A stretch of DNA of 64,000 nt, from NCBI RefSeq assembly GCF_006974145.1, contig NZ_CP039456.1:4066959-4130958 (forward strand), read 5' to 3'. The position numbers and the translations under genes were made by a program. Source of the DNA: Changchengzhania lutea. GTDB lineage: Bacteria > Bacteroidota > Bacteroidia > Flavobacteriales > Flavobacteriaceae. The notes under the pieces were generated by a model. It was given only the letters and a program-made list of their open reading frames with translations. It was not told the origin of the DNA and did no database searches. Positions within the stretch are counted from its first letter, which is position 1; the number at the start of each line of letters is the position of its first letter. Shown in pieces: positions 52,645-63,809 of the stretch.

Positions 52645-53164
52645 TCTTTATTTTCTTTAGTATGGTTAGGTATTTAAAAAGTTCTTTTTTAAATACGTTG
52701 AGTTGTTTTAATTTGGTTTTGATGATTAAATCGTTCACCCGCTCATCAATCTGCAAAACACCTATTTTAAACTTGGCCTGTGACATGGCTGTGAGCAATT
52801 TCAATTCTAAAGCATCATTAGCATAGTAACTTATTAAAGCATCGAATTTTGTGTCTAAAAAAGATTGCAGTTCAATATTTTTAATTTTGCCTTTCCATCC
52901 AAAATCCTTAGGATTGAAACAGACATCCCAAGCGTTTGGTTTTTCTTTTTTATTGGCGGTAAAGGCAATCACTTTAAATTTATTGGAACGTATCTTTAAA
53001 TCGTTTGCCAACGTTCTAAAGGATTCAAAATCGTCAAATTCATCAATATTTAGAATAACACCAAGACTCTCAATCTTATTGCCAGTAACGCTTACGTGCC
53101 TTTCTAACAATAATTTGTTTAAATATTTTTTATTGGATTTTTCCTTAAAAGCCTTTAAAATCAT
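52634..53164 (-). CDS. DUF6913-type protein of unknown function
   Basis: This 176-residue protein rich in Lys and Phe has [35 protein letters not shown] and [23 protein letters not shown]. These match a flavobacterial DUF family (DUF6913) that often precedes dapA. Function is unknown. No signal peptide or membrane segment is seen. It is the first gene of the dapA pair. A -7 box lies at 53183-53190. Confidence 0.78.
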   Translation of the reverse strand: MILKAFKEKSNKKYLNKLLLERHVSVTGNKIESLGVILNIDEFDDFESFRTLANDLKIRSNKFKVIAFTANKKEKPNAWDVCFNPKDFGWKGKIKNIELQSFLDTKFDALISYYANDALELKLLTAMSQAKFKIGVLQIDERVNDLIIKTKLKQLNVFKKELFKYLTILKKIKNEK

Positions 53165-53182
53165 TTACCTTTATGCTTTGCG

Positions 53183-53190
53183 CAAAGGTA
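53183..53190 (-). promoter_or_regulatory. Bacteroidota -7 box upstream of the DUF6913/dapA pair
   Basis: On the minus strand TACCTTTG matches TAnnTTTG, 18 bp before the ATG at 53162-53164. It lies in the short divergent gap shared with the 5'-nucleotidase C-terminal gene. Confidence 0.45.
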
Positions 53191-53235
53191 GCAAAAGTAC
53201 ATTCAAAATAATTATCAACTACACAAGTTTAAACG

Positions 53236-53997
53236 ATGACATTTAAACATATTATTTTTCTATTCATAATCGCTCAATTGTGGGCTTGTAAGCAAGAGCC
53301 TTATCACCTTACAAAAATTAAGGGCAAAACTATTGAAATTACTGACAGTTTGCCTGCGGATCTGGAAATCGAGAATTTTATATCCCCGTACAAAAAACAC
53401 ATTCAACGAGATCTTGATAGTGTTTTGGCATTTGCTCCTCAGACATATTCCAAAAGTGATGGCGATTTAAATACCGCTATTGGAAATTTTATGGCAGATG
53501 CTATTTATGAGCAAGCCAACCCCGTTTTTAAAAGCAGAACAGGTAAAGATATTGATATGGTTTTACTCAATCATGGCGGTATTCGGTCCATTCTATCGAA
53601 AGGGAACATTACTACACGCACGGCTTATAAGATTATGCCTTTTGAAAACACAATTGTTGTTGTTGCTTTAAAAGGTAAACAAATTGATAGTTTAATAGGC
53701 TATTTGAGGCATCAGAAAAAGCCACACCCAATCTCGAAAATGAAGCTGACACTAAATGCCAATTATGAAGTTATTAATGCCACTATAAAAGGTAAACAGA
53801 TAAATTCTGAAAGCACTTATTTTATTGCCACGAGTGATTATCTATACAATAATGGGGACAACATGGGGTTCTTTAAACCAAACGATAGTTTATATGTTTT
53901 GGATTATAAAGTTAGAAATGCTTTAATTGATTACTTTAAAATGACCGACACCATAAACCCTGTAATTGATGATCGATTTATTAAAATTAATCCTTAG
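53236..53997 (+). CDS. 5'-nucleotidase C-terminal domain lipoprotein
   Basis: The 253-residue lipoprotein (probable lipobox Cys18 in QLWACKQ) corresponds to the C-terminal substrate-binding domain of UshA-type 5'-nucleotidases: DLNTAIGNFMADAIYEQ, DMVLLNHGGIRSIL (NHGGIR is the usual NxGxxR adenine/phosphate loop), MPFENTIVVVALKGKQI and FIATSDYLYNNGDNMGFF. The N-terminal metallophosphatase domain is missing. It is encoded by a separate gene at 54612-55529. The two would act together in the periplasm to release nucleosides or phosphate. Confidence 0.9.
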   Translation: MTFKHIIFLFIIAQLWACKQEPYHLTKIKGKTIEITDSLPADLEIENFISPYKKHIQRDLDSVLAFAPQTYSKSDGDLNTAIGNFMADAIYEQANPVFKSRTGKDIDMVLLNHGGIRSILSKGNITTRTAYKIMPFENTIVVVALKGKQIDSLIGYLRHQKKPHPISKMKLTLNANYEVINATIKGKQINSESTYFIATSDYLYNNGDNMGFFKPNDSLYVLDYKVRNALIDYFKMTDTINPVIDDRFIKINP

Positions 53998-54020
53998 ATA
54001 TAGTGTTTTCAACCAAGCTC

Positions 54021-54608
54021 ATGAAAATTAAACAGATAATATTTATAATGGGGTTTTTAAGTGTGTTTTTTGGTTTTAGCCAAAAAGACAATCTAGTTGA
54101 ATTGATTTCAAATCAAGAAGACGGAGAAGTTTGGCAAGACCTAATATTTTCGATTACAGAAAAAGAAAAATTAGCAAATGGTTTTTGGAGTCTGACATGC
54201 AAAGCAAAGTATCAGAATGAAATAGTTGGACTCAAAATCAATATTGAAGATGAAATTCCATCTGGAAAAATTGATAATCCAGGTTTTTCTTTAAAAGGCG
54301 TTGAAATAAAATCAATAGGAAAAGAGAGTGACAAACTAATTGAAATAATCTCTAAACTGTATAATCAACCAATCAAAACTAAGTTTACAAGTGAAAAGCT
54401 TGTTTTTGTTGCTTTATCGTTAAATAAAAAAATAGCAACTTTAGAAAATGGATATTTCCGTTTTAAATTATTCTTTGACGAAAACGAACAAAGAAATTCA
54501 TATACTGAATTGTATCTAAACCCTGACTTAAAAAACGATGTTATTGAGTTGAAAGAAAAAGATGAAGAATATAGAGACAACATAGTAAAAATATTATCTG
54601 ATAAATAA
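54021..54608 (+). CDS. Secreted protein of unknown function
   Basis: This 195-residue protein has a signal peptide (about residues 1-20: IIFIMGFLSVFFGFSQ) and an otherwise charged body rich in Lys, Glu, Asn and Ile (VELISNQEDGEVWQDLIF, GFWSLTCKAKYQNEIVGLKI). I do not recognise a family. The ATG at 54021 starts the signal directly. A GTG 18 bp upstream is possible. It lies between the two halves of the 5'-nucleotidase, 23 bp after the first and three bases before the second, so it is cotranscribed with them. It seems very AT-rich, perhaps a later insertion. Confidence 0.65.
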   Translation: MKIKQIIFIMGFLSVFFGFSQKDNLVELISNQEDGEVWQDLIFSITEKEKLANGFWSLTCKAKYQNEIVGLKINIEDEIPSGKIDNPGFSLKGVEIKSIGKESDKLIEIISKLYNQPIKTKFTSEKLVFVALSLNKKIATLENGYFRFKLFFDENEQRNSYTELYLNPDLKNDVIELKEKDEEYRDNIVKILSDK

Positions 54609-54611
54609 AAT

Positions 54612-55529
54612 ATGAAACGTAGAGATTTTATTCAGCAAACTGCAGCGACTACCGCATTGGTATCCTTAGGAGGTGTGGGCTTGCAATCATTTACTTCGGT
54701 AAGAAAATCATCAACCATAACCATATTGCACACCAACGACGTTCACAGTCATATTGATGCTTTTGGGCCTGAAGATGGAAGAAATGCAAACAAGGGTGGC
54801 GTTGCAAGAAGAGCTAGTTTAATAGAAGCTATACGGAATGAAAACCCAAATACATTACTGCTGGATGCCGGCGATATTTTTCAAGGCACGCCCTATTTTA
54901 ATTATTACGGGGGCGAGCTGGAATTTAAATTGATGAGCAAGTTAAGGTATGATGCTGCCACTATTGGAAACCATGATTTTGATAATGGGATTCAAGGTTT
55001 ATATGCACAACTACCGCATGCTGAATTTGATTTTGTCACCGCCAACTACGACTTTTCAAACACCATTATGGATACGCATACAAAACCCTATAAAATATTT
55101 AATAAAGGCGATATTAAAATCGGTGTTTTTGGCCTAGGCATTGAGTTAAAAGGTTTAGTTGATCCTGCTATGTATAAGGAAACCAAATACATCGACCCAG
55201 TGGAGATGACCCAAGAAATAACGCGAATCTTAAAAGAAGAGAAAAAATGTGACTTGGTTATTTGTCTCTCACACTTAGGCTATCATTACAAGAATAACCC
55301 CAATAAAATAAGCGATTTAAAATTAGCCAAATCTACTAAAGATATAGATTTAATTATCGGTGGACATACCCATACGTTCTTGCCTAAACCTACAATTGTA
55401 AAAAACATGGCTGATAAAAACACCCTGGTGAATCAAGTGGGTTGCTTTGGATTAAATTTAGGCCGTATAGACTTTCATTTCGATACAGATAAAAATAAAG
55501 CAGCTAGTGGCACTTCTATAATTGTCTAA
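54612..55529 (+). CDS. Metallophosphatase (5'-nucleotidase N-terminal domain) with Tat-like signal
   Basis: The 305-residue calcineurin-like phosphatase opens with a Tat-like leader (MKRRDFIQQTAATTALVSLG; twin Arg at 3-4). The metallophosphatase core shows ILHTNDVHSHI, LLDAGDIFQGTPYFN, TIGNHDFDNG and DLIIGGHTHTF, the complete set of dinuclear-metal motifs of UshA-type enzymes. The usual C-terminal nucleotide-binding domain is absent and lies in the gene at 53236-53997. Export folded by Tat would fit insertion of metals in the cytoplasm. It ends overlapping the convergent membrane gene by four bases. Confidence 0.92.
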   Translation: MKRRDFIQQTAATTALVSLGGVGLQSFTSVRKSSTITILHTNDVHSHIDAFGPEDGRNANKGGVARRASLIEAIRNENPNTLLLDAGDIFQGTPYFNYYGGELEFKLMSKLRYDAATIGNHDFDNGIQGLYAQLPHAEFDFVTANYDFSNTIMDTHTKPYKIFNKGDIKIGVFGLGIELKGLVDPAMYKETKYIDPVEMTQEITRILKEEKKCDLVICLSHLGYHYKNNPNKISDLKLAKSTKDIDLIIGGHTHTFLPKPTIVKNMADKNTLVNQVGCFGLNLGRIDFHFDTDKNKAASGTSIIV

Positions 55530-56272
55530 GCTAAAATATTATCTGAAGTAAAGGCATGTTCTTTATGAACCGTTACTTTTGTTTTGTGAATCTCTAAACT
55601 ATATTTAAAAATAAAATAAATTCCCAATGTATATATCATGTTATTAAACATCTCAAAACTCCAGTGATATAAATAGTATACACTTACATATTCTAAAACG
55701 GTTGAAAATGCAAAACACATAACTGCTAATAAAAATAAGAGCGCAGATTCAGATTGCGTATTTAAATACACGCCGAAAGACACAAATATCAATACAATAA
55801 TGGATAAACTCTTCAACCCGAAAACAAGTAATTCTGTGCTATCTGGGATAACAGCCTTTAAAACACCATATAGTATAAACAGGAAATAAACGTTAATTAT
55901 AAACACTAGTAATAGATAAATACCAATAAGTTTATCTATCTCAAAAATTTTAAATTTAGGAATGACAACACTTGCCAGATATATATAACTCAAAAAATAA
56001 ATAACACTCTCACTCCTTAAACTGTCTGGATTTGATTGAAACACAGACGACATATCTCCCATAAATGAAAATATCAAAAATACTAACAACGGAAAAGCTA
56101 TACTTTTTAAGTGTACTGATAACACTAATAACATTAATGGTATTAGCATCAATTTAGATAATTGGATTAGAATCTGGGTTTCAGTATAGAATCCAATAAA
56201 ATGGGCCGATAATATTAATAACAAAGTGCTAAAAAACACTTTGTTAAAATTATTTTTTAGATAATTTTTCAT
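55526..56272 (-). CDS. Multi-span membrane protein, paralogue of 56832-57542
   Basis: The 248-residue protein (from the ATG at 56270-56272) has about eight hydrophobic segments and a short hydrophilic C-terminal tail. It aligns by eye with the product of 56832-57542 through NVY, SI-LL, FS-V-E-V-VYY and the aromatic end, so they are paralogues. The pattern recalls YhhN (lysoplasmalogenase-like) proteins but I cannot confirm this. An ATG 69 bp upstream would add 23 residues, but it precedes the -7 box at 56298-56305, so I rejected it. It is convergent with the metallophosphatase gene. Confidence 0.7.
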   Translation of the reverse strand: MKNYLKNNFNKVFFSTLLLILSAHFIGFYTETQILIQLSKLMLIPLMLLVLSVHLKSIAFPLLVFLIFSFMGDMSSVFQSNPDSLRSESVIYFLSYIYLASVVIPKFKIFEIDKLIGIYLLLVFIINVYFLFILYGVLKAVIPDSTELLVFGLKSLSIIVLIFVSFGVYLNTQSESALLFLLAVMCFAFSTVLEYVSVYYLYHWSFEMFNNMIYTLGIYFIFKYSLEIHKTKVTVHKEHAFTSDNILA

Positions 56273-56297
56273 AATATAAAACATAAGTAGGTCGTTC

Positions 56298-56325
56298 CAA
56301 ATATAAAAAATAAATGCGATTTCAA
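56298..56325 (-). promoter_or_regulatory. Promoter with -7 and -33 boxes upstream of the membrane paralogue
   Basis: On the minus strand TATATTTG (56298-56305) is preceded by TTG (56323-56325) at a spacing of 17 bp, both as expected for Bacteroidota. Transcription near 56291 makes the ATG at 56272 the first usable start. Confidence 0.6.
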
Positions 56326-56451
56326 CGTCAAAACCATACATTACATCGGTTTTTAATCAAAATTTACGATTATACTTACAAATACTATCGATGAAATGGT
56401 AAGTACCCCATTTATAAACGTCTAAAAAAATCAAACCAAAACATCCTACAC

Positions 56452-56835
56452 ATGAAAAAACGAGTCTCTTTCCTATTAAGAATTATAGTGGCAGTTATTC
56501 TGCTTCAAACATTACGATTTAAATTTACCGCACACCCAGATAGCGTTTATATTTTTGAAAAAGTGGGTCTAGAACCTTATGGAAGAATTACCATTGGTGT
56601 ATTTGAGCTGATTGCCAGTATTCTATTGTTAATACCTAAGACAGTTTGGATAGGAGCAACATTAACAATAGGCATTATAGGTGGTGCCATTTGGATGCAT
56701 CTCTCCACACTTGGTATTAGCGTTAATAATGATGGTGGCCTTTTATTTGTAATAGCGGTTGTTACATTTACGCTATCGTCCGTTCTATTATTCATCTACC
56801 GAAAAAAAATTCCAATATTGAAAAAGCACGTTTAA
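56452..56835 (+). CDS. DoxX-like small membrane protein
   Basis: This 127-residue protein has four hydrophobic segments and the LLRIIVAVILLQTLRFKF, VFELIASILLLIP and GATLTIGIIGGAIWMHL blocks typical of DoxX/DoxD-like membrane proteins. The electron-transfer role known for some family members is not evident here. It lies between two paralogous membrane-protein genes reading the other way and overlaps the next one by four bases at the stop. Confidence 0.8.
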   Translation: MKKRVSFLLRIIVAVILLQTLRFKFTAHPDSVYIFEKVGLEPYGRITIGVFELIASILLLIPKTVWIGATLTIGIIGGAIWMHLSTLGISVNNDGGLLFVIAVVTFTLSSVLLFIYRKKIPILKKHV

Positions 56836-57542
56836 TCTGTTACCATATGCAATGCTTTCAGAGGTCTATTACGCATTTTAGATTGCTGAAAAAAGAAATA
56901 AAACGCGATAACTGCCAGGGTTATAGATAAGAAGTTTAATAAACTTTTATCCGAAACATAAATATAGGCAACCGAAATGACTTCAGAGAACACAATACTT
57001 AAAGAACCTAAAAATAAATATAGCGATTTTTTATTGTCTCTGTATATATAATTAAGCAGTGCAATAGATAGCAATAATAACATCACAGTATTATACAACA
57101 ACTCCACATAATATTCACTCGTTTGTACGTGTGGGTTTACAATAACCTGCATAACATACACGATATAGACATTTAAAGCAACTAGAACAAGAATATGAAT
57201 TTTAAAATTCCTTATAACATGAGTTAGCGACATGGATTTAGCTATTTCTATCAAAAGAAATAAGTATGCTAAAATATAAAGCGAATTTCCTATAAAATAA
57301 TCCACTTTATGAGGCACATAATCGACTATTAAAGTCATTAGATCTGATAAGGAATAACATATTAGAAATAAGGAAAAAAAGAGTGTCCTTCGCTTAACTG
57401 TAGCAAAATAGAGTAATGTGATAATTGGTAGGATTAGAGAGCTCATAGATTTAGATAAAATGCTTTCTCCGCTAAATTCAAATATTAAAAATAGCAGGTA
57501 AAGCAGTGAAATAAAAACAATCAAAACTTTTGATTTGTTCAT
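56832..57542 (-). CDS. Multi-span membrane protein, paralogue of 55526-56272
   Basis: The 236-residue membrane protein has about eight hydrophobic helices, starts MNKSKVLIVFISLLYLLFLI and ends with a basic tail (QQSKMRNRPLKALHMVTD). It is similar in layout and scattered residues to its neighbour on the other side of the DoxX-like gene. It resembles YhhN-type proteins. A minus-strand -7 box TATATTTG, identical to that of the paralogue, lies at 57566-57573. Function is unknown. Confidence 0.72.
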   Translation of the reverse strand: MNKSKVLIVFISLLYLLFLIFEFSGESILSKSMSSLILPIITLLYFATVKRRTLFFSLFLICYSLSDLMTLIVDYVPHKVDYFIGNSLYILAYLFLLIEIAKSMSLTHVIRNFKIHILVLVALNVYIVYVMQVIVNPHVQTSEYYVELLYNTVMLLLLSIALLNYIYRDNKKSLYLFLGSLSIVFSEVISVAYIYVSDKSLLNFLSITLAVIAFYFFFQQSKMRNRPLKALHMVTD

Positions 57543-57565
57543 AACAGCAAATACGATTTGGTTAA

Positions 57566-57573
57566 CAAATATA
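57566..57573 (-). promoter_or_regulatory. Bacteroidota -7 box upstream of the second membrane paralogue
   Basis: TATATTTG on the minus strand, 23 bp before the ATG at 57540-57542, is the same octamer as at 56298-56305. No -33 TTG is seen at standard spacing. Confidence 0.5.
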
Positions 57574-57630
57574 CACTATTATTACAATTAAACGATAAAA
57601 AATGTTATTTTATCGATAAAATGCTTATTT

Positions 57631-60487
<2,857 letters not shown>

Positions 60488-60491
<4 letters not shown>

Positions 60492-60973
60492 AACTCTTTC
60501 ATCATCCAAACACCGCATGAAAAGTGTCCCGTGTTTCCTAAAGGTCCATCTAAATGTTTAAAGCCATAAGATTCATAGATATGAATAGCCGCTTTAAGTT
60601 GGGGTGCCGATTCCAAATAAACTGTTTTAAAACCTAAGTCTTTAGCGCTCTGCATGCATTTATCAAACATTAATTTACCATACCCCTTACCTCTCACTTT
60701 TGGAGAGAAATACATTTTTTGAATTTCGCAAACGTCGCTTTCAAAATCTTTTAGTGGTTTTACCCCGCCTCCACCTAAAATCATCCCATCATCATCTATT
60801 ACATAATAAACGTCATTATCATTTTGATACGATTCAAACATCTGTGGGGTTTCTTTATCTGAATACGCTGTACCTTCCAAAGGTATTTTAAACTCATGAA
60901 AACAGTCACGGATAACAGCCTCTATTTGCTGATTGTCTTGAGGTTGAATTTCTCTTATAGTGATATGGCTCAT
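60488..60973 (-). CDS. GNAT family N-acetyltransferase
   Basis: The 161-residue GNAT enzyme starts HITIREIQPQDNQQIEAVI and contains GGGGVKPL, CEIQKMYFSPKVRGKGYGKLMF (acetyl-CoA loop, about 85-105), YLESAPQLKAAIHIYESYGF and a terminal GHFSCGVWMMKEL. The type is close to amino-acid or peptide acetyltransferases in the MarR-linked group. The substrate is unknown. It is the first gene of the GNAT-prmC-ligA run (ATGA overlap, then one base) and divergent from ribD with only 28 bp between. Confidence 0.9.
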
Positions 60974-60989
60974 ACCAAAATTTATATCT

Positions 60990-60997
60990 TATTTTTG
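60990..60997 (+). promoter_or_regulatory. Bacteroidota -7 box directly before ribD
   Basis: TATTTTTG is followed by TGCC and then the GTG start of ribD at 61002. The spacing is the same four bases as in the histidine kinase promoter, consistent with a leaderless message. Confidence 0.5.
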
Positions 60998-61001
60998 TGC
61001 C

Positions 61002-62006
61002 GTGAATATACATGAAAAATACATAAATAGATGTATAGAAATTGCTAAAAATGGTTTAGGAACTACCAGACCAAACCCTATGGTGGGTTGCGTTATAGTA
61101 CATGAAAACATTATTATTGGAGAGGGATATACAAGTCCGTATGGCGGCAATCATGCCGAAGTAAATGCCATTCAATCCGTTGATGACAAAACACTCTTAA
61201 AAGAATCTACATTGTACGTTACTTTAGAGCCTTGTTCACATTATGGAAAAACACCACCGTGTAGCAATTTAATCATCGATCACCAGATTCCAAGCGTGGT
61301 TATTGGCTGTATTGACACCCATACAAAAGTAGCTGGTCAAGGCGTATTAAAACTAACCAATGCTGGCTGCAAGGTTACCGTTGGTGTTTTAGAAGATGCT
61401 TGCAAAAACTTACATAAACGCTTTTTTACGTTTCAAAATAAAAAGCGTCCTTATATTATACTAAAATGGGCTGAGACTCAGGGTAGGTTTATAGCTCCCG
61501 CAAAAAAGTCAGAACAAAAACCAGTTTGGATAACAAATGCCTACTCAAGACAATTAGTGCATAAATGGCGAGCGGAAGAACAAGCTATTTTAGTGGGAAC
61601 AAATACCGTATTAGAAGATAACCCGTCACTAACCACGAGAGATTGCTCAGGAGAACATCCTATTAGAGTCGTTCTAGATAAAAATGAAAAACTTCCAAGT
61701 CATCTTAAGGTATTTGATAAAAAAGCAAAGACGCTTTTGATTACTAAAAAGGATATTGACTATTCAAAACCTGTGGCAGAACAAATCGCTGATTTTTTAT
61801 ACAAACACGGTATTACTTCTGTAATTATTGAAGGTGGGGCGCAAACCCTTCAAACATTTATAGATGAAGATATTTGGGATGAAGCTCGGGTTTTTAGGGG
61901 TCACGTGTTATTTAATAAGGGCATTAAGGCGCCTACATTTACTGGTAACCTAATTTCAGAAGAAAGTATTTTGAAAGATATTCTTAAAATTTACATGAAT
62001 GATTAA
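61002..62006 (+). CDS. ribD: Bifunctional riboflavin biosynthesis protein RibD (deaminase/reductase)
   Basis: This 334-residue protein carries out two consecutive riboflavin steps. The N-terminal deaminase domain (1-145) has zinc ligands His51 in NHAEVNAI, Cys78 and Cys87 in EPCSHYGKTPPC. The C-terminal reductase (about 148-334) has RPYIILKWAETQGRF, ILVGTNTVLEDNPSLTTR and VIIEGGAQTLQTFI. The GTG at 61002 was chosen because it begins NIHEKYINRCIEIAKNGLG, the normal N-terminus, and an earlier in-frame start would lie across the -7 box. The end overlaps the HAD gene by eight bases. Confidence 0.94.
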   Translation: MNIHEKYINRCIEIAKNGLGTTRPNPMVGCVIVHENIIIGEGYTSPYGGNHAEVNAIQSVDDKTLLKESTLYVTLEPCSHYGKTPPCSNLIIDHQIPSVVIGCIDTHTKVAGQGVLKLTNAGCKVTVGVLEDACKNLHKRFFTFQNKKRPYIILKWAETQGRFIAPAKKSEQKPVWITNAYSRQLVHKWRAEEQAILVGTNTVLEDNPSLTTRDCSGEHPIRVVLDKNEKLPSHLKVFDKKAKTLLITKKDIDYSKPVAEQIADFLYKHGITSVIIEGGAQTLQTFIDEDIWDEARVFRGHVLFNKGIKAPTFTGNLISEESILKDILKIYMND

Positions 62007-62610
62007 AACCATAATTTTCGATTTTGGGAACGTTTTTATAAATCTCGATATTCAAGGTGCCATAGAAAAAACATACAGTTCATTAAACATCAATGGGTTT
62101 TCAGAACACATGATAAGCGTTAAAGCCTTATATGAGCAAGGATTAATTTCTACTGATAAATTTCTTGAATTTTATACTGAAAATTTTCCGGAAGTTTCAA
62201 AAGAGGATTTAATTGAGCTGTGGAATGACATGTTAAAGGATTTTCCGAAGCATCGATTAGATTTTTTAAAAGCTCTTAAAGCCACTTCAGAATATAAACT
62301 GATTTTATTGAGCAATACCAATGAACTTCATATTAATTGGATTAAAGAACATGTGTCGTTTTATGAAGATTTCAAAAATTATTTCGATCAATTTTATTTA
62401 TCGCATGACATTAATCTTAGAAAGCCCAACACCGATATTTTTGAATTTGTCCTTCATGAAAATAAACTGAATGCCCATGAATGTATTTTTATTGATGATA
62501 ATAGAAGTAATATCGATACGGCAGACGCATTAGGATTTATAACATGGCATATTAATCCTGAAACCGAGGACATCATTAATCTCTTTGAAACTAAAAGCGA
62601 CTTATTTTAA
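61999..62610 (+). CDS. HAD family phosphatase
   Basis: The 203-residue HAD-like hydrolase has FDFGNVFINLD (motif I with nucleophile Asp8), LLSNTNELH (motif II, Ser), LRKPNTDIFEFVL (motif III, Lys) and CIFIDDNRSNIDTADALGF (motif IV, double Asp). The helical cap is subclass I. The substrate is unknown. Its start overlaps ribD by eight bases, and dephosphorylation of the riboflavin precursor is a step that needs a HAD enzyme. A role there is thus a reasonable but unproven idea. Confidence 0.9.
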   Translation: MIKTIIFDFGNVFINLDIQGAIEKTYSSLNINGFSEHMISVKALYEQGLISTDKFLEFYTENFPEVSKEDLIELWNDMLKDFPKHRLDFLKALKATSEYKLILLSNTNELHINWIKEHVSFYEDFKNYFDQFYLSHDINLRKPNTDIFEFVLHENKLNAHECIFIDDNRSNIDTADALGFITWHINPETEDIINLFETKSDLF

Positions 62611-62616
62611 TTTCTT

Positions 62617-63228
62617 TTGGCAGAAACAGACACATACAAGACGATTACTAAACCTACCGATGCTAGATTATTCAAGGATAAAAATAGTAAGTTTTACGGT
62701 TACGCCTTTCCCGTTTCAAGCGAAGAAGAAGCAAAACAGCATTTAGACGATTTGAAAAAACAACATCATTCGGCAAGACATTGGTGTTATGCTTATCAAA
62801 TTGGTACCGAAACGCTGGCTTACAGAGTGAATGATGATGGCGAACCAAACAATAGTGCTGGCATGCCCATTTATGGTCAAATCCAATCCTTTAATGTCAC
62901 CAACATCCTTGTGGTAGTAGTGAGGTATTTTGGTGGTGTAAAACTTGGTGTTGGCGGTTTAATAAGCGCTTACAAAAACGCCGCACAACTTACTTTAGAA
63001 AGTGCAAAGATTATTGAGAAAACCATTGATATTCATTATCTAATCACATTTGATTATAAGAACATGAATAAGGTGATGCGCATTATTAAAGAGAAACAAC
63101 TACAAATTATTAATCAGAAACTTGAAATGGACTGTCAAATAACCATTTCGGTCAGAAAAAATTCTGCACAAAACGTATTTGAAAGTTTTGACCATTTGTT
63201 TGAAATTGATATCAAACCCATCAACTAA
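62617..63228 (+). CDS. YigZ/IMPACT family protein
   Basis: This 203-residue protein of the UPF0029/IMPACT family has the N-terminal domain (SKFYGYAFPVSSEEEAKQHL, HHSARHWCYAYQIG, DDGEPNNSAGMPIYGQI, VVVVRYFGGVKLGVGGLI) and a C-terminal domain (about 130-203). A TTG at 62617 is the start because no ATG occurs before the conserved core. The role is unknown, perhaps in translation or nucleotide binding. It begins six bases after the HAD gene and its stop overlaps that of the convergent thioesterase. Confidence 0.88.
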   Translation: MAETDTYKTITKPTDARLFKDKNSKFYGYAFPVSSEEEAKQHLDDLKKQHHSARHWCYAYQIGTETLAYRVNDDGEPNNSAGMPIYGQIQSFNVTNILVVVVRYFGGVKLGVGGLISAYKNAAQLTLESAKIIEKTIDIHYLITFDYKNMNKVMRIIKEKQLQIINQKLEMDCQITISVRKNSAQNVFESFDHLFEIDIKPIN

Positions 63229-63623
63229 CTATCAAGAACATCTAAAATGTATTGCGGCGCTCGTGTCGGTTTATTTGTTTTCATATCCATAAACACCAAA
63301 GTTGAACTTGCGGTGGTTATAATTTCTCCTGCTTCGTTGGTAATTTCATACTCGAATTCAATTTTAGCAGTAGGCTTATTTTTTAGTTTAGTTTTTACAT
63401 TAATGATGTCATCATAACCTGCTGATTTTTTATAGTTTATACTCAAAGAAATCACAGGAAGCATGATGCCATTTTCTTCCATGGACTTATAAGAAACACC
63501 TAACTTGCGTAACCACTCAATACGGCCCATTTCAAGGTATAACGTGTAATTACCATGATATGCCACACCCATTTGATCAGTTTCGCCATATCTCACTCTT
63601 ATTTGTATTTCATCGATAATCAT
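63225..63623 (-). CDS. YbgC-like acyl-CoA thioesterase (hotdog fold)
   Basis: The 132-residue single hotdog protein opens with IRVRYGETDQMGVAYHGNYT, the 4-hydroxybenzoyl-CoA thioesterase/YbgC signature with the catalytic Asp16. LEMGRIEWLRKLG follows. It hydrolyses short- or medium-chain acyl-CoA. It is convergent with the YigZ gene, with stops sharing bases, and lies upstream of and divergent from dnaA. Confidence 0.92.
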   Translation of the reverse strand: MIIDEIQIRVRYGETDQMGVAYHGNYTLYLEMGRIEWLRKLGVSYKSMEENGIMLPVISLSINYKKSAGYDDIINVKTKLKNKPTAKIEFEYEITNEAGEIITTASSTLVFMDMKTNKPTRAPQYILDVLDS

Positions 63624-63809
63624 AGGTTTATTTAAATATTTTTTTGTAGTTTCGGCTAGAGCTTAAACATGGTGAAAATTTTGTAGAAATTCAATAGCAA
63701 ATGATTTTTTTTTTCAGAATTTTGTTCACATATTTGCCAGACCAAGAGGGATAAAATTTTCAAAGTCTCTATTACAAAACTAACTAACAGCAAACCAGAA
63801 AATTAAAAC

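Noticed and set aside
52851..53246. A 131-codon plus-strand frame across the DUF6913 gene and its promoter
   Set aside because: It is antisense to DUF6913 and covers the divergent promoter region, with no signal or domain of its own.
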